DNA from: Euzebya rosea
GTDB taxonomy: Bacteria; Actinomycetota; Nitriliruptoria; Euzebyales; Euzebyaceae
Direction of reading: 5' to 3'
NCBI RefSeq assembly: GCF_003073135.1
Contig: NZ_PGDQ01000003.1
Coordinates: forward strand, 372,001-436,000
DNA: 64,000 nt
The notes beneath the pieces were generated by a model. It searched no databases. It was not told where the DNA came from and saw nothing but the letters and a program-made list of their open reading frames with translations. Below, piece after piece: positions 17,382 through 28,822 of the stretch. The first letter of the stretch is position 1. Each line of letters begins with the position of its first letter. Made by a program: the position numbers and the translations under genes.

Positions 17382-19208
17382 GTGGCTGGGCGCATCAACG
17401 ATGACGACATCCGGACCCTCAAGGACCGGATGGACATCAGCGCGGTGATCGCGCCCTACACCACGCTGAAGGGCAGCGGCACCAGCCTCATGGGGCGCTG
17501 CCCGTTCCACGAGGAGCGCAGCGCATCGTTCTCCGTCAACCCGGTCAAGGGCGTGTACTACTGCTTCGGTTGCAACGCCCACGGCGACGCCATCGGGTTC
17601 GTGATGGAGATCGAGGGCCTGTCCTTCGCCGACGCCGTGGAGAAGCTGGCCCGGCAGTTCGGCGTGGACCTGCGCTACCAGGAGCTGCGGCCCGGGCAGA
17701 AGGCCGCGCTCGGCAAGCGCACGCGGATGCTGGAGATCATCGGCGAGGCCGCCGCGTTCTACCGGTCGCGACTCAAGGCCGACGACGGGGCCGCTGCCCG
17801 CAGCTACCTGCTGGACCGGCAGGTCCCCGCCGGCGCCTGGGAGGTCTTCGGGATCGGATGGGCCCCGGACGCCTGGGACGAGCTGTCGACCCACATGCAG
17901 CGCAAGGGGGCGGCCGCCAAGGACCTCATCGAGGCCGGCCTGTCCACCCAGGGCAAGCACGGGCTCATCGACCGGTTCCGTGCCCGGGTGCTGTTCCCCA
18001 TCCACGACCAGCGGGGCAACGACGTGGTCGCCTTCGGCGGGCGGATCCTGCCCGACGGGCCGGTGGTCACCAGGATCGACGGCACCGCCCCCAAGTACAT
18101 CAACTCGCCGAAGACCGAGGTCTACGACAAGTCCACCACCCTCTACGGCCTGCACCTCGCGCGGCGGGAGATCGTCAAGCGCCGCGAGGTCCTCGTCGTC
18201 GAGGGGTACATGGACGTCATCGCCCTGCACCTGGCGGGCACGACCCAGGCCGTCGCCCCGTGCGGCACCGCCCTCACCGAGCAGCACTTCGCGATGATCG
18301 AGCGGATGGACGCGAGGGTCACGCTCTGCCTCGACGCCGACAACGCCGGGTTCGAGGCTGCCGAGCGTGCTCGGGAGCGGGCCGAAGCGGCGAACGTCAC
18401 CGACCTCGGCGTCCTCGTCCTGCCCGAGGGCAAGGACCCGGCCGACCTGGTGGCCGAGGGCGGCGCAGCGGCGGTCGAGCAGGTCATGGCGGGCCGCAAG
18501 ACCGCGGTGGAGTTCCAGATCGAGCACAAGCTGCGCACCGCGGACCTGTCGACTCCCGAGCTGCAGACGGCGGCGTACCAGTCGACCTTCGAGCTGCTGG
18601 GCCGCATCGACAACCCCTCGTTGCGGTACAAGTACGTCTTCGACGTGGTCGCCCCCGCGGTGGGGCTGCCGGCGCAACGGATCGAGGACGAGCTGAACCG
18701 GACGTACCCACCCGGGGGACGGGGCCGGACGACGACGGCGGCCCCGCCGGATCGCACCGTCCTGCCCGGAAGCCGCGATCCGCAGATGCAGCTCGAACGG
18801 CAGGTGCTGCAGGTCGCCCTGCAGCGGCCCGAGCTGCTGCCCGACGGGTGGCAGCTACTGGACGAGCAGGTCTTCACCGCCGAACCGTCGCGCCAGCTGT
18901 TCCGGGCGATCTGCAAGGCCGGTGACGACTTCGAGGCCGTGCTCGACGCGATGCCCGACGACGACATGCGTCGCCGGGTCCGGGGACTTGCGGTCGCCGA
19001 GCTGACCACCGTGCCCGAGCAGACCGCGATCGCCGGGCTGCTCGAGGCCCTGCGGGGCCGGGACGCCAAACGTCGATGGCAGGCGGCCCGCAACCGGCTG
19101 TCGGACAGCCGCGAACGGCTGGCACCGGAGGAACGCGGCGAGCTGATGCGGGAGATCGGCGAGCTCGAACGGGTCTGGCGGGCCCACGAGGGAAGGGGGG
19201 CGCTGTGA
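17382..19208 (+). CDS. dnaG: DNA primase
   Basis: Synthesises RNA primers at the replication fork; 608 residues. The N-terminal zinc-binding domain has the CHC2 pattern CPFHEERS then [11 protein letters not shown] (about residues 42-70). The TOPRIM catalytic core has [14 protein letters not shown] and [14 protein letters not shown]-terminal helicase-interacting region follows about residue 470. The start is GTG at 17382 ([11 protein letters not shown]), a usual DnaG beginning. Its stop overlaps the GTG of the sigma factor gene (GTGA at 19205-19208), giving a macromolecular-synthesis type dnaG-sigA operon. Confidence 0.97.
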   Translation: MAGRINDDDIRTLKDRMDISAVIAPYTTLKGSGTSLMGRCPFHEERSASFSVNPVKGVYYCFGCNAHGDAIGFVMEIEGLSFADAVEKLARQFGVDLRYQELRPGQKAALGKRTRMLEIIGEAAAFYRSRLKADDGAAARSYLLDRQVPAGAWEVFGIGWAPDAWDELSTHMQRKGAAAKDLIEAGLSTQGKHGLIDRFRARVLFPIHDQRGNDVVAFGGRILPDGPVVTRIDGTAPKYINSPKTEVYDKSTTLYGLHLARREIVKRREVLVVEGYMDVIALHLAGTTQAVAPCGTALTEQHFAMIERMDARVTLCLDADNAGFEAAERARERAEAANVTDLGVLVLPEGKDPADLVAEGGAAAVEQVMAGRKTAVEFQIEHKLRTADLSTPELQTAAYQSTFELLGRIDNPSLRYKYVFDVVAPAVGLPAQRIEDELNRTYPPGGRGRTTTAAPPDRTVLPGSRDPQMQLERQVLQVALQRPELLPDGWQLLDEQVFTAEPSRQLFRAICKAGDDFEAVLDAMPDDDMRRRVRGLAVAELTTVPEQTAIAGLLEALRGRDAKRRWQAARNRLSDSRERLAPEERGELMREIGELERVWRAHEGRGAL

Positions 19209-20461
19209 GCAGCGCACAACGGATACCGCAGGAGGGGACGGCCGATGCCCCGCCTGCGGCGGCGAAGGCGACGACCGGACGGGACGCCGCCGAGGTCGAG
19301 GCGGCCCTGCTGGACGCCCATGCGGTCACCGACCTGCTGCACGTCGGCCGTCAGCGGGGGTACGTGACCCCGCAGGAGGTCGACGACGCGCTGGCGGGCG
19401 CACGGGTGGGGGAGGGGGCCGACACGGCGCTCACCAGCCTGCTGTCGGCCGAGGGCATCACCACCCGCAAGCCACCCCCACCACCGCCGAAGGCCGCGCC
19501 CCGCCGTCGTGACCCCCCGTCGGATGTCGTGGTGCCGGCGTCCACAGGGGATCCGGTGCGGCTGTACCTCCGGGAGATCGGGCGCGTCGAGCTGCTCAGC
19601 GCCGAGGAGGAGGTCGACCTGGCCAAGCGCGTCGAGGCGGGGCTGGCCGCTGGCGTGTTCCTCGCCTCCCTCGACGTCGACGACGACGACGCGATCGTCC
19701 GACGTCGCCAGCTGACCCGGGTGGAGCGCGGCGGGCACATCGCCAAGCGGCGGCTGGTCGAGGCCAACCTGCGGCTGGTCGTGTCGATCGCCAAGCGGTA
19801 CGTGGGTCGGGGCATGGTGCTCCTGGACCTGATCCAGGAGGGCAACCTCGGGCTGATCCGAGCGGTGGAGAAGTTCGACTACCGCAAGGGCTACAAGTTC
19901 TCCACCTACGCCACCTGGTGGATCCGGCAGGCCATCACGAGGGCCATCGCCGACCAGGCCCGGACCATCCGCATCCCCGTCCACATGGTGGAGACGATCA
20001 ACAAGGTCGTCCGCACCCAGCGACGGTTGCACCAGATGCTCGGCCGTGACCCGACCTCGGCGGAGATCGGGGCAGAGCTCGACATCGACGAGGAGAAGAT
20101 CGAGGACATCCTCAAGATCTCCCAGGAGACGGTCAGCCTCGAGACGCCCGTCGGTGGCGAGGACGACGCCTCGCTGGGCGACTTCATCGAGGACGAGGCC
20201 GCCGTGGTACCGCTCGACGCCGCCAGCTTCCACCTGATGCAGGACCAGATCCGCGGGGTGCTCCACACCCTCAACGACCGGGAGCAGCGGGTCATCGCGC
20301 TGCGCTTCGGGCTCGACGGGGGGCAGGCCCGGACGCTGGAGGAGGTCGGCGACGAGTTCGGCGTCACCCGTGAGCGGATCCGCCAGATCGAGGCCAAGAC
20401 GCTGGCAAAGCTGCGCCACCCCTCACGATCCGATCAGCTGCGGGACTACCTGCGCGACTAG
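19205..20461 (+). CDS. sigA: Principal RNA polymerase sigma factor (RpoD/SigA type)
   Basis: Primary sigma-70 factor, 418 residues. An N-terminal variable part (about residues 1-115, with the proline run KPPPPPPK) precedes region 1.2 ([16 protein letters not shown]). Region 2 ([17 protein letters not shown], then [16 protein letters not shown] and the [15 protein letters not shown] core/-10 element) is complete. Region 3 ([15 protein letters not shown]) and the region 4 helix-turn-helix ([20 protein letters not shown]) bind the -35 element. The start GTG overlaps the dnaG stop. The next gene is convergent, with 25 nt between the stops. Confidence 0.96.
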   Translation: MSSAQRIPQEGTADAPPAAAKATTGRDAAEVEAALLDAHAVTDLLHVGRQRGYVTPQEVDDALAGARVGEGADTALTSLLSAEGITTRKPPPPPPKAAPRRRDPPSDVVVPASTGDPVRLYLREIGRVELLSAEEEVDLAKRVEAGLAAGVFLASLDVDDDDAIVRRRQLTRVERGGHIAKRRLVEANLRLVVSIAKRYVGRGMVLLDLIQEGNLGLIRAVEKFDYRKGYKFSTYATWWIRQAITRAIADQARTIRIPVHMVETINKVVRTQRRLHQMLGRDPTSAEIGAELDIDEEKIEDILKISQETVSLETPVGGEDDASLGDFIEDEAAVVPLDAASFHLMQDQIRGVLHTLNDREQRVIALRFGLDGGQARTLEEVGDEFGVTRERIRQIEAKTLAKLRHPSRSDQLRDYLRD

Positions 20462-20486
20462 GCCCGTCGGTCGGCCCCGCCCTGGG

Positions 20487-20741
20487 TCAGCCCTGCCCGT
20501 CGAGGCGGTCGTGCAGGTCCAGGACACGTCCCATCTGCTCGCCGGCCTGACCGACGGCGGGGAACTCCTCCTTGGCCGACGACCAGGCCTCGCGCAGCCC
20601 GTCCTCCAGGTGACGGGCGGTGCGGGATCCCATGAACACATCTGCGGTCTGCCGGATGGTCTCGTAGCGTTCCCGGCCTGCCTTGGCGCCGAGCACGTAG
20701 CCGACCGCGAAGCCGGTGACGACCCCGAACCTGAATCCCAT
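20487..20741 (-). CDS. Small YtxH-like protein
   Basis: An 84-residue protein beginning MGFRFGVVTGFAVGYVLG, a single short hydrophobic, glycine-rich segment. It is followed by AKAGRERYETIRQTADVFM and an amphipathic helix. This pattern is typical of YtxH-like/gas-vesicle-associated small stress proteins in actinobacteria. I chose the ATG at 20741 because the upstream in-frame extension is not conserved-looking. It is convergent with sigA. The function of the family is not established. Confidence 0.75.
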   Translation of the reverse strand: MGFRFGVVTGFAVGYVLGAKAGRERYETIRQTADVFMGSRTARHLEDGLREAWSSAKEEFPAVGQAGEQMGRVLDLHDRLDGQG

Positions 20742-20890
20742 CGCTGCTGTCCTTCCCGCGTCCCGTGCACTGTGCTGACCGACACCGTACCGAGGGTGGG
20801 GACGGGTCGGGGAGATCAGCAGGTGTTCATGGTCCAGCAACGGCCGGGAAACACCTGCGGCCTAGCCTGCGCGCCGGAGGTGAGGCACCG

Positions 20891-21097
20891 ATGGATGACA
20901 TCCGAGAGACGCTGCTCCAGCGCGCCTGGCTGTACGCCGACGCCGAGTCGTTCCGCGCCGGGGTCGACGCTGCGCTGGCGGCCCTTCGCGCCGAGGACCC
21001 GGGGGATCGCACCGGAGGCGCGGTGGGAAATGTGGCTCCGAGGGTGGGACTTGAACCCACAACCTATCGATTAACAGTCGATTGCTCTGCCGATTGA
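20891..21097 (+). CDS. Possible small protein overlapping tRNA-Asn antisense
   Basis: A 68-residue frame starting at ATG 20891 with GGAGG 10 nt upstream. Residues 1-48 (MDDIRETLLQRAWLYADAES and on) are Ala-rich, helical and look like real small-protein sequence. Residues after about 48 come from reading antisense through tRNA-Asn (VGLEPTTYRL is the usual artefact). The gene may be genuine with a fortuitous tail, or it may be spurious. No family is recognised. Confidence 0.3.
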   Translation: MDDIRETLLQRAWLYADAESFRAGVDAALAALRAEDPGDRTGGAVGNVAPRVGLEPTTYRLTVDCSAD

Positions 21098-21108
21098 GCT
21101 ACCTCGGA
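21033..21108 (-). tRNA. tRNA-Asn (GTT)
   Basis: Cloverleaf on the minus strand with the 5' end at 21108. The acceptor arm (21102-21108 with 21037-21043) pairs perfectly, the D arm reads AGCTCAATCGGCAGAGC, the anticodon loop contains GTT, and the T arm has GGTTCAAGTCC. The discriminator is G, and CCA is encoded at 21033-21035, giving 76 nt. It closely matches known bacterial tRNA-Asn. Confidence 0.96.
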
Positions 21109-21207
21109 AGGTGCCGGCCGTGGCCGGCGGTCACGCATGGGTTCGGAGGACTCCGTGTCCCGTGCGGAGCGACAAGTGTGCCACGCCGGTCGCCCGCTGA
21201 CCAAGGT

Positions 21208-21245
21208 CCGCCCCCGTCCGGTCCCAGCCGGCCGGACAGGGGCGG
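21208..21245 (-). terminator. Terminator hairpin downstream of choice-of-anchor-B copy A
   Basis: Arms 21208-21221 and 21232-21245 pair at 13 of 14 positions around a ten-base loop. It starts 11 nt beyond the stop of the gene at 21257-22696 (minus strand). No U run follows. Confidence 0.65.
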
Positions 21246-21256
21246 TCCGCGTCGGC

Positions 21257-22696
21257 CTAGCGGTCGGCCAGGTCGTGGTCGGGACGGGCGGTGACGATGT
21301 CGTCGAACACCTCGTCCTGGACCTTCACGAGCCACAGGCCGTCGTAGCCGCTGATGACCACGGTGCCCGAGTCGAAGTAGGGGTAGTTGGACCAGGTTCC
21401 CGAGAAGGACGTGCCGTCGTTGTCGGGGAAGACGTCGAAGAAGGCGACCTCCTCCAGCTCGTTGCCGTTGGCGTGGTCGTGGTCGACGTCGTCGATGTCG
21501 TAGAGGTCGACGACCCGCAGCCCGGAGGCGTAGTTGGACTGGTACACCAGCCCGTCGCGGATGTACATGTTGTGGTCGATCGACTGCGAGTGCCCGTAGT
21601 GGGTGCCCTGCCACGACGGGTTGTCGAGGTCCTCGACATCGAAGACGAGCGTGCGGGTGGGCAGCCCGGCGTTGGCGTCCTCGTCCAGCTCGTCTCCGAG
21701 CAGGAAGTGGCGACCGTCGTCGGTCAGCCAGCCCTGGTGGGCGTACTCGGTCAGGTCGTACTCGATCGACGCGATGTGGCTGGGGGCCAGCTTGTCGGTG
21801 ACGTCGACGATCGCGACGTGGGTCTCGGAGCTGTTGAAGCAGATCTCGTGCTCCTGGTAGTCCACGTCGGGGCCGCGGTACACCACGCACTCGGTGTCGT
21901 GCACGTAGCGCGACAGGGCACCCAGCGGGCCGACCAGCGATCCGACGACGCCGACGCCGCCCTCCTCGACGTAGCAGCCGGCGAAGGTGGGCACGGGCGT
22001 CTTGAGGTCGACGATGTGCAGGCCGGCGCGGCACTGGTCCTCGGCAGCCAGGCCAGCGTTGCCGCCGACGATGTAGGCGAAGCCGGTCTCCTCGTTGATC
22101 GCCAGGTTGTGGGCCGCGACGTTGAGGGGATAGAAGCTGTCCATCACCCAGTCCTGGGGCTCGGTGACGCCGTCGAGCCGGAACAGGTCGAAGACCTGCA
22201 TCCCGTGGGGGTTGGACTCGCTGACGGCGTAGGCCTTGTTGTCGTAGACCTTGATGTCCTGCCAGACCAGCTGGGCGGCCGCGGTGTTGAGCATCGTGCC
22301 CAGGTACTCCGGCGCCGTCGGGTCGGTGACCCGGAAGAACGCCACGCCGTTGGTCTTGCCGAAGAGCACGTACTCATCACCCGTCTCGGGCGACGTCCAG
22401 CCCCACACGTCGGACCCTCGGACCGAGCTGTACAGCACCGGGGCGTAGGTCGGCAGCCCCGCGAACTCGCTGATCGGGGTGAACGACAGCAGGTCGATGC
22501 CGTCACAGGGGAACGGGCCGGCCATGCCGTCCACGCACGGCGTCGCGCCCAGCGACTCGTTCGGGACGGCCTGCGAGACCTCCGGGATCTTGTGGACGTG
22601 GGTTCGCATCTCGGCCAGCAGGGCCAGCGGGTCGGCTGCGGCGATGCCGAGCAACGCCACGATTGCGATCAGTGCGGAAGCGGTCCTGTTGCGCAT
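21257..22696 (-). CDS. Secreted choice-of-anchor-B / LVIVD-repeat protein, copy A
   Basis: A 479-residue exported protein with a Sec signal (MRNRTASALIAIVALLGIAA). The body has repeated LVIVD-like blades: YNKAYAVSESNPHGMQVFDL-like strands, HIVDLKTPVPTFAGCY, VAIVDVTDK and LRVVDLYDIDD. LVIVD proteins are thought to form beta-propellers. Shared family blocks with copies B and C include DVWGWTSPETGDE, EYAHQGWLTDDGRHFLLGDE, YQSNYASGLRV and TWSNYPYFDSG. Paired Cys residues (TPCVDG, FPCDG, AGCY, EICF) suggest disulfides. No LPXTG or lipobox is visible, so it is probably released or anchored by an unrecognised route. The biochemical role is unknown. Its leader carries the inverted repeat shared with B and C. 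Confidence 0.85.
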   Translation of the reverse strand: MRNRTASALIAIVALLGIAAADPLALLAEMRTHVHKIPEVSQAVPNESLGATPCVDGMAGPFPCDGIDLLSFTPISEFAGLPTYAPVLYSSVRGSDVWGWTSPETGDEYVLFGKTNGVAFFRVTDPTAPEYLGTMLNTAAAQLVWQDIKVYDNKAYAVSESNPHGMQVFDLFRLDGVTEPQDWVMDSFYPLNVAAHNLAINEETGFAYIVGGNAGLAAEDQCRAGLHIVDLKTPVPTFAGCYVEEGGVGVVGSLVGPLGALSRYVHDTECVVYRGPDVDYQEHEICFNSSETHVAIVDVTDKLAPSHIASIEYDLTEYAHQGWLTDDGRHFLLGDELDEDANAGLPTRTLVFDVEDLDNPSWQGTHYGHSQSIDHNMYIRDGLVYQSNYASGLRVVDLYDIDDVDHDHANGNELEEVAFFDVFPDNDGTSFSGTWSNYPYFDSGTVVISGYDGLWLVKVQDEVFDDIVTARPDHDLADR

Positions 22697-22722
22697 GCCC
22701 CCCGGTTCGCGACGGACCCGCC

Positions 22723-22748
22723 GAGTTCCTGCCGACGGACGGAACTTC
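22723..22748 (-). promoter_or_regulatory. Shared inverted-repeat leader element, copy A
   Basis: Reading the minus strand: GAAGTTCC (22748-22741), then GGCAGGAAC (22733-22725). The TTCC and GGAA half-sites are separated by exactly 11 nt, and the second half-site ends 28 nt before the ATG. A second block (GTCCGTCG then AACCGG, 22717-22704) follows. Both recur upstream of copies B and C, so this is probably a common regulator site or promoter element. Confidence 0.55.
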
Positions 22749-22818
22749 CTGTGTCTCCGGGGCGACGCGGCCGCCATCGGTTGGTTTCCGACCGCGGATC
22801 CGACGCATCATCGGGGTC

Positions 22819-23421
22819 ATGACACACCACGCCGACGGGGCCCCGACCGATCGCACGCTGTCGGAGGAGGAACAGTGGCGTGCCGCGACGGCCAACGGGT
22901 CGCTCGAGGCGTTGCTGGGCGAGGTCGTCGAGGCCGCCAGCCGGTCCGCCGGGTCGCTGGCGCTGGAGGGCTTCAGGGTCGCGCGACGAGCCGCCCGGGC
23001 GACGCGCCAGGCCCTCGATCCGCTGCTGGCGGCCATCCGCACCGGCACCTCGCTGCGGGAGGACCTCCTGCGCATGGTGTCGCGCCTGCTCGACGACCCG
23101 CCGGTCGGGAACACGACATGGACCGAGCCGGTGCCGGCGTCCTCCGACGGGGATCCTTCGGGGGCACCCACACCCGAGGACCTGCCGCCGGAGATGGCCG
23201 AGCTGCACGACGCGATCGTGCAGGGCGTCCGCAGGGCCGCAGCCGCAGGCCAGGTCGACACGCCCGAGGGTGCGGAGGCCATCGCCTGGGCGCTGACCAG
23301 CCTGCTGATGACCCTCGCCGTGCGATCCCGCGAGGGCGAGGACACCGCCCCGCTGATCGCCGCCGCGACCGCCGCGATGGAGGACCTGCTGGGATCAGCG
23401 GATCCCTCGGCCGCTCGGTAG
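22819..23421 (+). CDS. Hypothetical protein
   Basis: A 200-residue Ala/Arg/Glu-rich, mainly helical cytosolic protein starting at ATG 22819; the gene diverges from copy A. Segments such as [20 protein letters not shown] and a C-terminal [16 protein letters not shown] helix are seen. The C-terminal helices loosely resemble the ligand-binding half of TetR regulators, but there is no helix-turn-helix. Residues about 95-125 form a Pro/Ser/Thr-rich linker. I do not recognise a family. Only 46 nt separate it from icd. Confidence 0.6.
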   Translation: MTHHADGAPTDRTLSEEEQWRAATANGSLEALLGEVVEAASRSAGSLALEGFRVARRAARATRQALDPLLAAIRTGTSLREDLLRMVSRLLDDPPVGNTTWTEPVPASSDGDPSGAPTPEDLPPEMAELHDAIVQGVRRAAAAGQVDTPEGAEAIAWALTSLLMTLAVRSREGEDTAPLIAAATAAMEDLLGSADPSAAR

Positions 23422-23467
23422 CATCCGCTCGAATCTCGCCGACCGCACACAGAGACGAAAGAGTCCC

Positions 23468-25693
<2,226 letters not shown>

Positions 25694-25706
25694 GGGAGCG
25701 GGGTGC

Positions 25707-25734
25707 GCCGGGCGGCCCCTGACGGTCGCCCGGC
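25707..25734. terminator. Bidirectional hairpin between icd and the DUF1905 gene
   Basis: A perfect eight-base-pair stem, 25707-25714 with 25727-25734, and a twelve-base loop. It occupies nearly the whole 41-nt gap between two convergent genes and abuts the DUF1905 stop. Confidence 0.6.
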
Positions 25735-26037
25735 CTACAGGTCGACGAGCCGGACGGTGACGGTGACCACGTCGCCGTCACCGACGCCGTTGGCGGTCCG
25801 CACCGCCTTCTTCATCGGGAGGACGTAACAGCCGCGTCCCTTGTCGGGGAACAGCGACGTCAGCCAGGTCGAGCGGCCCATGCGGACCTCGACACGGACC
25901 GAGCCGAAGCCCCGCCGAGCGGCGCCGCCGGTGATCTCCCGGATGTGGTCGCTGTCCTCCTCGGGCAACGTCACGAAGTGCCATGACGCGTCGCCATCGT
26001 GTTCCCACACGGGCGTGGTGAAGGTGAAGTCGTGCAT
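25735..26037 (-). CDS. DUF1905 domain protein
   Basis: A 100-residue single-domain protein with the DUF1905 pattern: F-x-T-P-V-W near the start, WHFVTLPEEDSDHI, GFGSVRVEVRMG, WLTSLFPDKG and YVLPMKKAVR, then GDGDVVTVTVRL. The fold is a small beta-barrel of unknown function. I chose the ATG at 26037 (MHDFTFTTPVW), which places the start at the conserved first strand. It is divergent from the serine protease gene. Confidence 0.85.
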   Translation of the reverse strand: MHDFTFTTPVWEHDGDASWHFVTLPEEDSDHIREITGGAARRGFGSVRVEVRMGRSTWLTSLFPDKGRGCYVLPMKKAVRTANGVGDGDVVTVTVRLVDL

Positions 26038-26245
26038 GTGGGAACCCAGTCTTGCCGACCGTGGTCGGGCGTCGGGGCCGGGCCGTGCAGCTGTGCTCAC
26101 CGTGGTGTCAGTGGTGGACGGTCGACGGGTCGTCGCCCGCCGGGATCAGCCTCCTGGGTGCCATTGTCCGCAGCGGAGGAAGGGATCCGGTCCGTCGACG
26201 GCGAACAGTGGGAGGACCCCTGGAGATCCAGACCGGAGACCACAC

Positions 26246-27136
26246 GTGTCCCTCACCCGTCCCGTCCGTGCCATGCTCCTGGCCCTCGGCCTGGCGTTGC
26301 TGGCCAGCCTCGCCGTGACCCCGACCGCCGCCGAGGCGCAGGTCACCTTCCCCAGGTGGGACGGGTGGGCGTGGGCAGATGCCGACACCGCGAGCATCCA
26401 CCCGGGTGTGCAGACCCGGGTCGAGGGTGGCCAGTGCACCTCCAACTTCGTCTTCGTGCAGGTCGAGGCCATCGACGGGGTCGAGTACCTGACCGACGTG
26501 CTGCTCGGCTACGCCGGCCACTGTGCCGCCGAGACGGGCAACGCCGACGAGTGCACCGACATCGCCTATCCGGTCGGCCATCCGGTGGAGGTCCAGGGGG
26601 CGACCACAACCGCCAGCGTCGCCTACAACGCGTCGTTGACGATGCGACGGATCGGCGAGACCGACACGGCCACGTGCATGAACAACGACTTCGGGTTGGT
26701 CCGCATCGCCCGAGCCGACTGGACGAACGTGAACCCCTCCGTGCCGGTGTTCGGCGGCCCCGTCGCGCTGGCACGTGGCGGCACCGCCGTCGCTGAGCCC
26801 GTCTACTCGTGGGGCAACTCCTCCCTGCGGTTCGGCATCGAGCAGACCAGCCCCAAGCGCGGGCTGTCGCTCGGGACCGACAACGAGGGCTGGAACCACA
26901 ACGTCTTCACGGTCACCCCGGGCATCCCCGGTGACTCCGGGTCGGGGTACCTCGACGCCGACGGCAACGCCCTGGCGGTCGTGTCCACCGTCGAGGCCGC
27001 CCCGTTCCCGGCGTCCAACAACGTCACCGACCTGGCGCTGTCCATGGACTACGTCATCGCCAACGAGCCAGGCCTGGCCAACCTCCGCCTGGTCCCGGGG
27101 ACCGAACCCTTCGACGATGGCGCCATCCTGCGCTAG
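26246..27136 (+). CDS. Secreted chymotrypsin-like serine protease
   Basis: A 296-residue exported hydrolase. GTG at 26246 has GGAG 7 nt upstream and gives a signal peptide ending around TAAEAQ. The trypsin-fold triad is visible: His 92 in GYAGHCA, Asp 148 in NNDFGLVRI and Ser 231 in PGIPGDSGSGY. Cys residues flanking the His (GQCTS, GHCAA, ECTD, TCMN) suggest disulfides. No pro-domain of the alpha-lytic type is obvious. The stop overlaps the stop of the convergent SDR gene at CTAG (27133-27136). Substrate is unknown. Confidence 0.82.
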   Translation: MSLTRPVRAMLLALGLALLASLAVTPTAAEAQVTFPRWDGWAWADADTASIHPGVQTRVEGGQCTSNFVFVQVEAIDGVEYLTDVLLGYAGHCAAETGNADECTDIAYPVGHPVEVQGATTTASVAYNASLTMRRIGETDTATCMNNDFGLVRIARADWTNVNPSVPVFGGPVALARGGTAVAEPVYSWGNSSLRFGIEQTSPKRGLSLGTDNEGWNHNVFTVTPGIPGDSGSGYLDADGNALAVVSTVEAAPFPASNNVTDLALSMDYVIANEPGLANLRLVPGTEPFDDGAILR

Positions 27137-28104
27137 GCCTCGGCCAGCCATCCCTCGCTGAGGGCCCACAGCCGCTCGGCGGCGTCGGGGTCGCAGGCCC
27201 ACGGCCGGACGTGCTGGTGGGGTGGGCTGACCGAGCCGGCCAGCTGGGCGACGTCGACGTCCTCGCAGTACAGCCCACCCAGGCCCGCCAGCTTCGGTGC
27301 CGTGGCCGCCCAGATCGTCGTCGCCGCGCCCTCCTCCGGCGTCTTGAAGCCCCGCTTGACCGCGTCGGGGATGGTGCCGTCGGCGTTCTTCCAGCCGAGC
27401 GCGACCATCTCCTCGAGGGGAAGGTGGCGCTGGAGGGGGGTGAAGATGCCGCCCGGGTGCACCGAGAACGCCCGGATGCCGCGGTCGGCGCCGCGGGCGT
27501 CGACGGCCATGGCGAACAGCGCGTTGGCCGTCTTGGCCTGCCCGTAGGCCCGCCACTTGTCGTAGGTGGTCGTGGTGAAGTGCGGGTCGTCCCACTGGAT
27601 CCCACCGATGCGATGGCCGATGGAGGACAGCGCGACCACGCGGGCGCCCTCGGCGGTGAGCAGCGCCGGTTCGAGGCCGAGGTAGAGGGCCATGTGGCCC
27701 AGGTGGTTGACGCCCAGCTGCATCTCCCAGCCGGGGCCCACCCGCCCCTCGGGGCACGCCATGATCCCCGCGTTGGCGATCAGGAGGTGCAGGGGGCGGT
27801 CGGGGGTCGTCCAGTCCTCGGTGAACCGTCGCACGCTGGCGAGGTCGGCCAGGTCCATGGCCACCACGTCGACGTCGTCACCGAACGCCTCCAGCGCGTC
27901 ACGGGCGACGTCGGGTCGGCGGGCAGGGACGGTCACGTGGGCGCCGGCGCCGACGAGGGCCCGCACGGTCTCCAGGCCGATACCGGAGTAGCCGCCCGTG
28001 ACCACGGCCTCGTGGCCGGAGAGGTCGATGCCCGCGATCACCTCGGCCGCCGTGGACTTGGCGCGGAAGCCCGATCCGATCGGGTGCTGGTCCAGTGGCC
28101 CCAT
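27133..28104 (-). CDS. Short-chain dehydrogenase/reductase
   Basis: A 323-residue NAD(P)-dependent oxidoreductase of the retinol-dehydrogenase/WW-oxidoreductase-like SDR branch. It has the cofactor motif TGGYSGIG (residues 36-43), the Asp in VAMDLADLASV, NAGIM, the catalytic Ser in VALSSIGHR and Tyr/Lys in AYGQAK. The PHFTTTTYDKWRAYGQAK spacing is typical of this branch. The start is ATG 28104. The substrate cannot be assigned, and neighbours do not help. The stop overlaps that of the serine protease by 3 nt (CTAG). Confidence 0.88.
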   Translation of the reverse strand: MGPLDQHPIGSGFRAKSTAAEVIAGIDLSGHEAVVTGGYSGIGLETVRALVGAGAHVTVPARRPDVARDALEAFGDDVDVVAMDLADLASVRRFTEDWTTPDRPLHLLIANAGIMACPEGRVGPGWEMQLGVNHLGHMALYLGLEPALLTAEGARVVALSSIGHRIGGIQWDDPHFTTTTYDKWRAYGQAKTANALFAMAVDARGADRGIRAFSVHPGGIFTPLQRHLPLEEMVALGWKNADGTIPDAVKRGFKTPEEGAATTIWAATAPKLAGLGGLYCEDVDVAQLAGSVSPPHQHVRPWACDPDAAERLWALSEGWLAEA

Positions 28105-28199
28105 GGTCTGCCTCTCGTGGTCGCCTGCGAGGGCAGGCGGATCGGGCCCCTCACCCTACCGGTCGGGCCCATCGGGCAGGGCCGGTAGGGCGGCGAGCG

Positions 28200-28562
28200 T
28201 CATTCGGTGACGACGAGGGTGCCGGTCATCGACGGGTGGATGCTGCACACGAACGCGTACTCGCCGGGCACGTCGACCGTGGTCGAGAACTCCCCGCCAG
28301 CATCGATCCGGCCCGAGTCGAACGTGCCGTCGGCTGCGGTCCACGTGTGGGTCGCGTCGTCGCCGTTGACCACCCGGACCGTGCTGCCGGCGGGCACGGG
28401 GCCCACGTCACCGAAGGCGAAGTCGACGATCGACAGGGTCACCTCCCCCTCCCCGGCGGCCGCCGGGTCGTCACCGCCAGCAGGGCTGGGCTCGTCGGCC
28501 CCATCGGAGGAGCCACACGCGACGACCAGCAGGAGGAGGAACACCACGAACATCCGACGCAT
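28200..28562 (-). CDS. Cupredoxin (plastocyanin-like) lipoprotein
   Basis: A 120-residue membrane-anchored blue-copper protein. The N-terminus MRRMFVVFLLLLVVACGSS is a lipoprotein signal with the lipidated Cys at residue 16. A Ser/Pro/Gly-rich linker follows. The type I copper ligands appear as His in ATHTW and the terminal Cys, His and Met of FVCSIHPSMTG. It probably carries electrons at the outer membrane face, near but not in the caa3 oxidase cluster, which has its own cupredoxin at 54948-55577. I chose the ATG at 28562. The upstream sequence holds a decanucleotide tandem repeat. Confidence 0.85.
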   Translation of the reverse strand: MRRMFVVFLLLLVVACGSSDGADEPSPAGGDDPAAAGEGEVTLSIVDFAFGDVGPVPAGSTVRVVNGDDATHTWTAADGTFDSGRIDAGGEFSTTVDVPGEYAFVCSIHPSMTGTLVVTE

Positions 28563-28631
28563 GACATGCCCTTCGACTCGAACGGACGACCTGCCCCCAC
28601 TACGACACGCCCGACCCCAGAACACAACCCC

Positions 28632-28687
28632 CACACCCGAACACACCCGAACACACCCGAACACACCCGAACACACCCGAACACACC
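28632..28687. repeat. Ten-base tandem repeat, about 5.6 copies
   Basis: The unit ACACACCCGA is repeated head to tail: an imperfect first copy (28632-28640), four exact copies (28641-28680) and a partial copy to 28687. It lies about 70 nt upstream of the cupredoxin gene start. Ten bases is close to one helical turn, and slipped-strand copy-number variation is plausible. Confidence 0.9.
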
Positions 28688-28751
28688 AGGGACTGTCGAG
28701 TCAGGGCTTGGCCTCCGTGGCCCGAACGGTCCGAGCGAAGCGGGTGACGGC

Positions 28752-28788
28752 TGGGCGAAGCCCACGCGGACGTCCGTGGCGAAGCCAC
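28752..28788. other. Twin mini-hairpins with GAA loops
   Basis: Two five-base-pair hairpins, both with the loop GAA, lie in a row: TGGGC/GCCCA (28752-28764) and GTGGC/GCCAC (28776-28788). They sit between the tandem repeat and the CAT tRNA gene, in a segment rich in GCGAAGC variants. Function is unknown. Confidence 0.5.
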
Positions 28789-28822
28789 AGGACACCTCGC
28801 GAGCGCCAGCGAGCGGTCCGCG

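Noticed and set aside
21034-21097. C-terminal coding sequence across tRNA-Asn (VGLEPTTYRL)
   Set aside because: It is a well-known artefact of translating antisense through a tRNA; at most the first 48 codons of the frame could be real.
28632-28687. CRISPR array
   Set aside because: Units are contiguous 10-mers with no spacers and no cas genes nearby; it is a simple tandem repeat.
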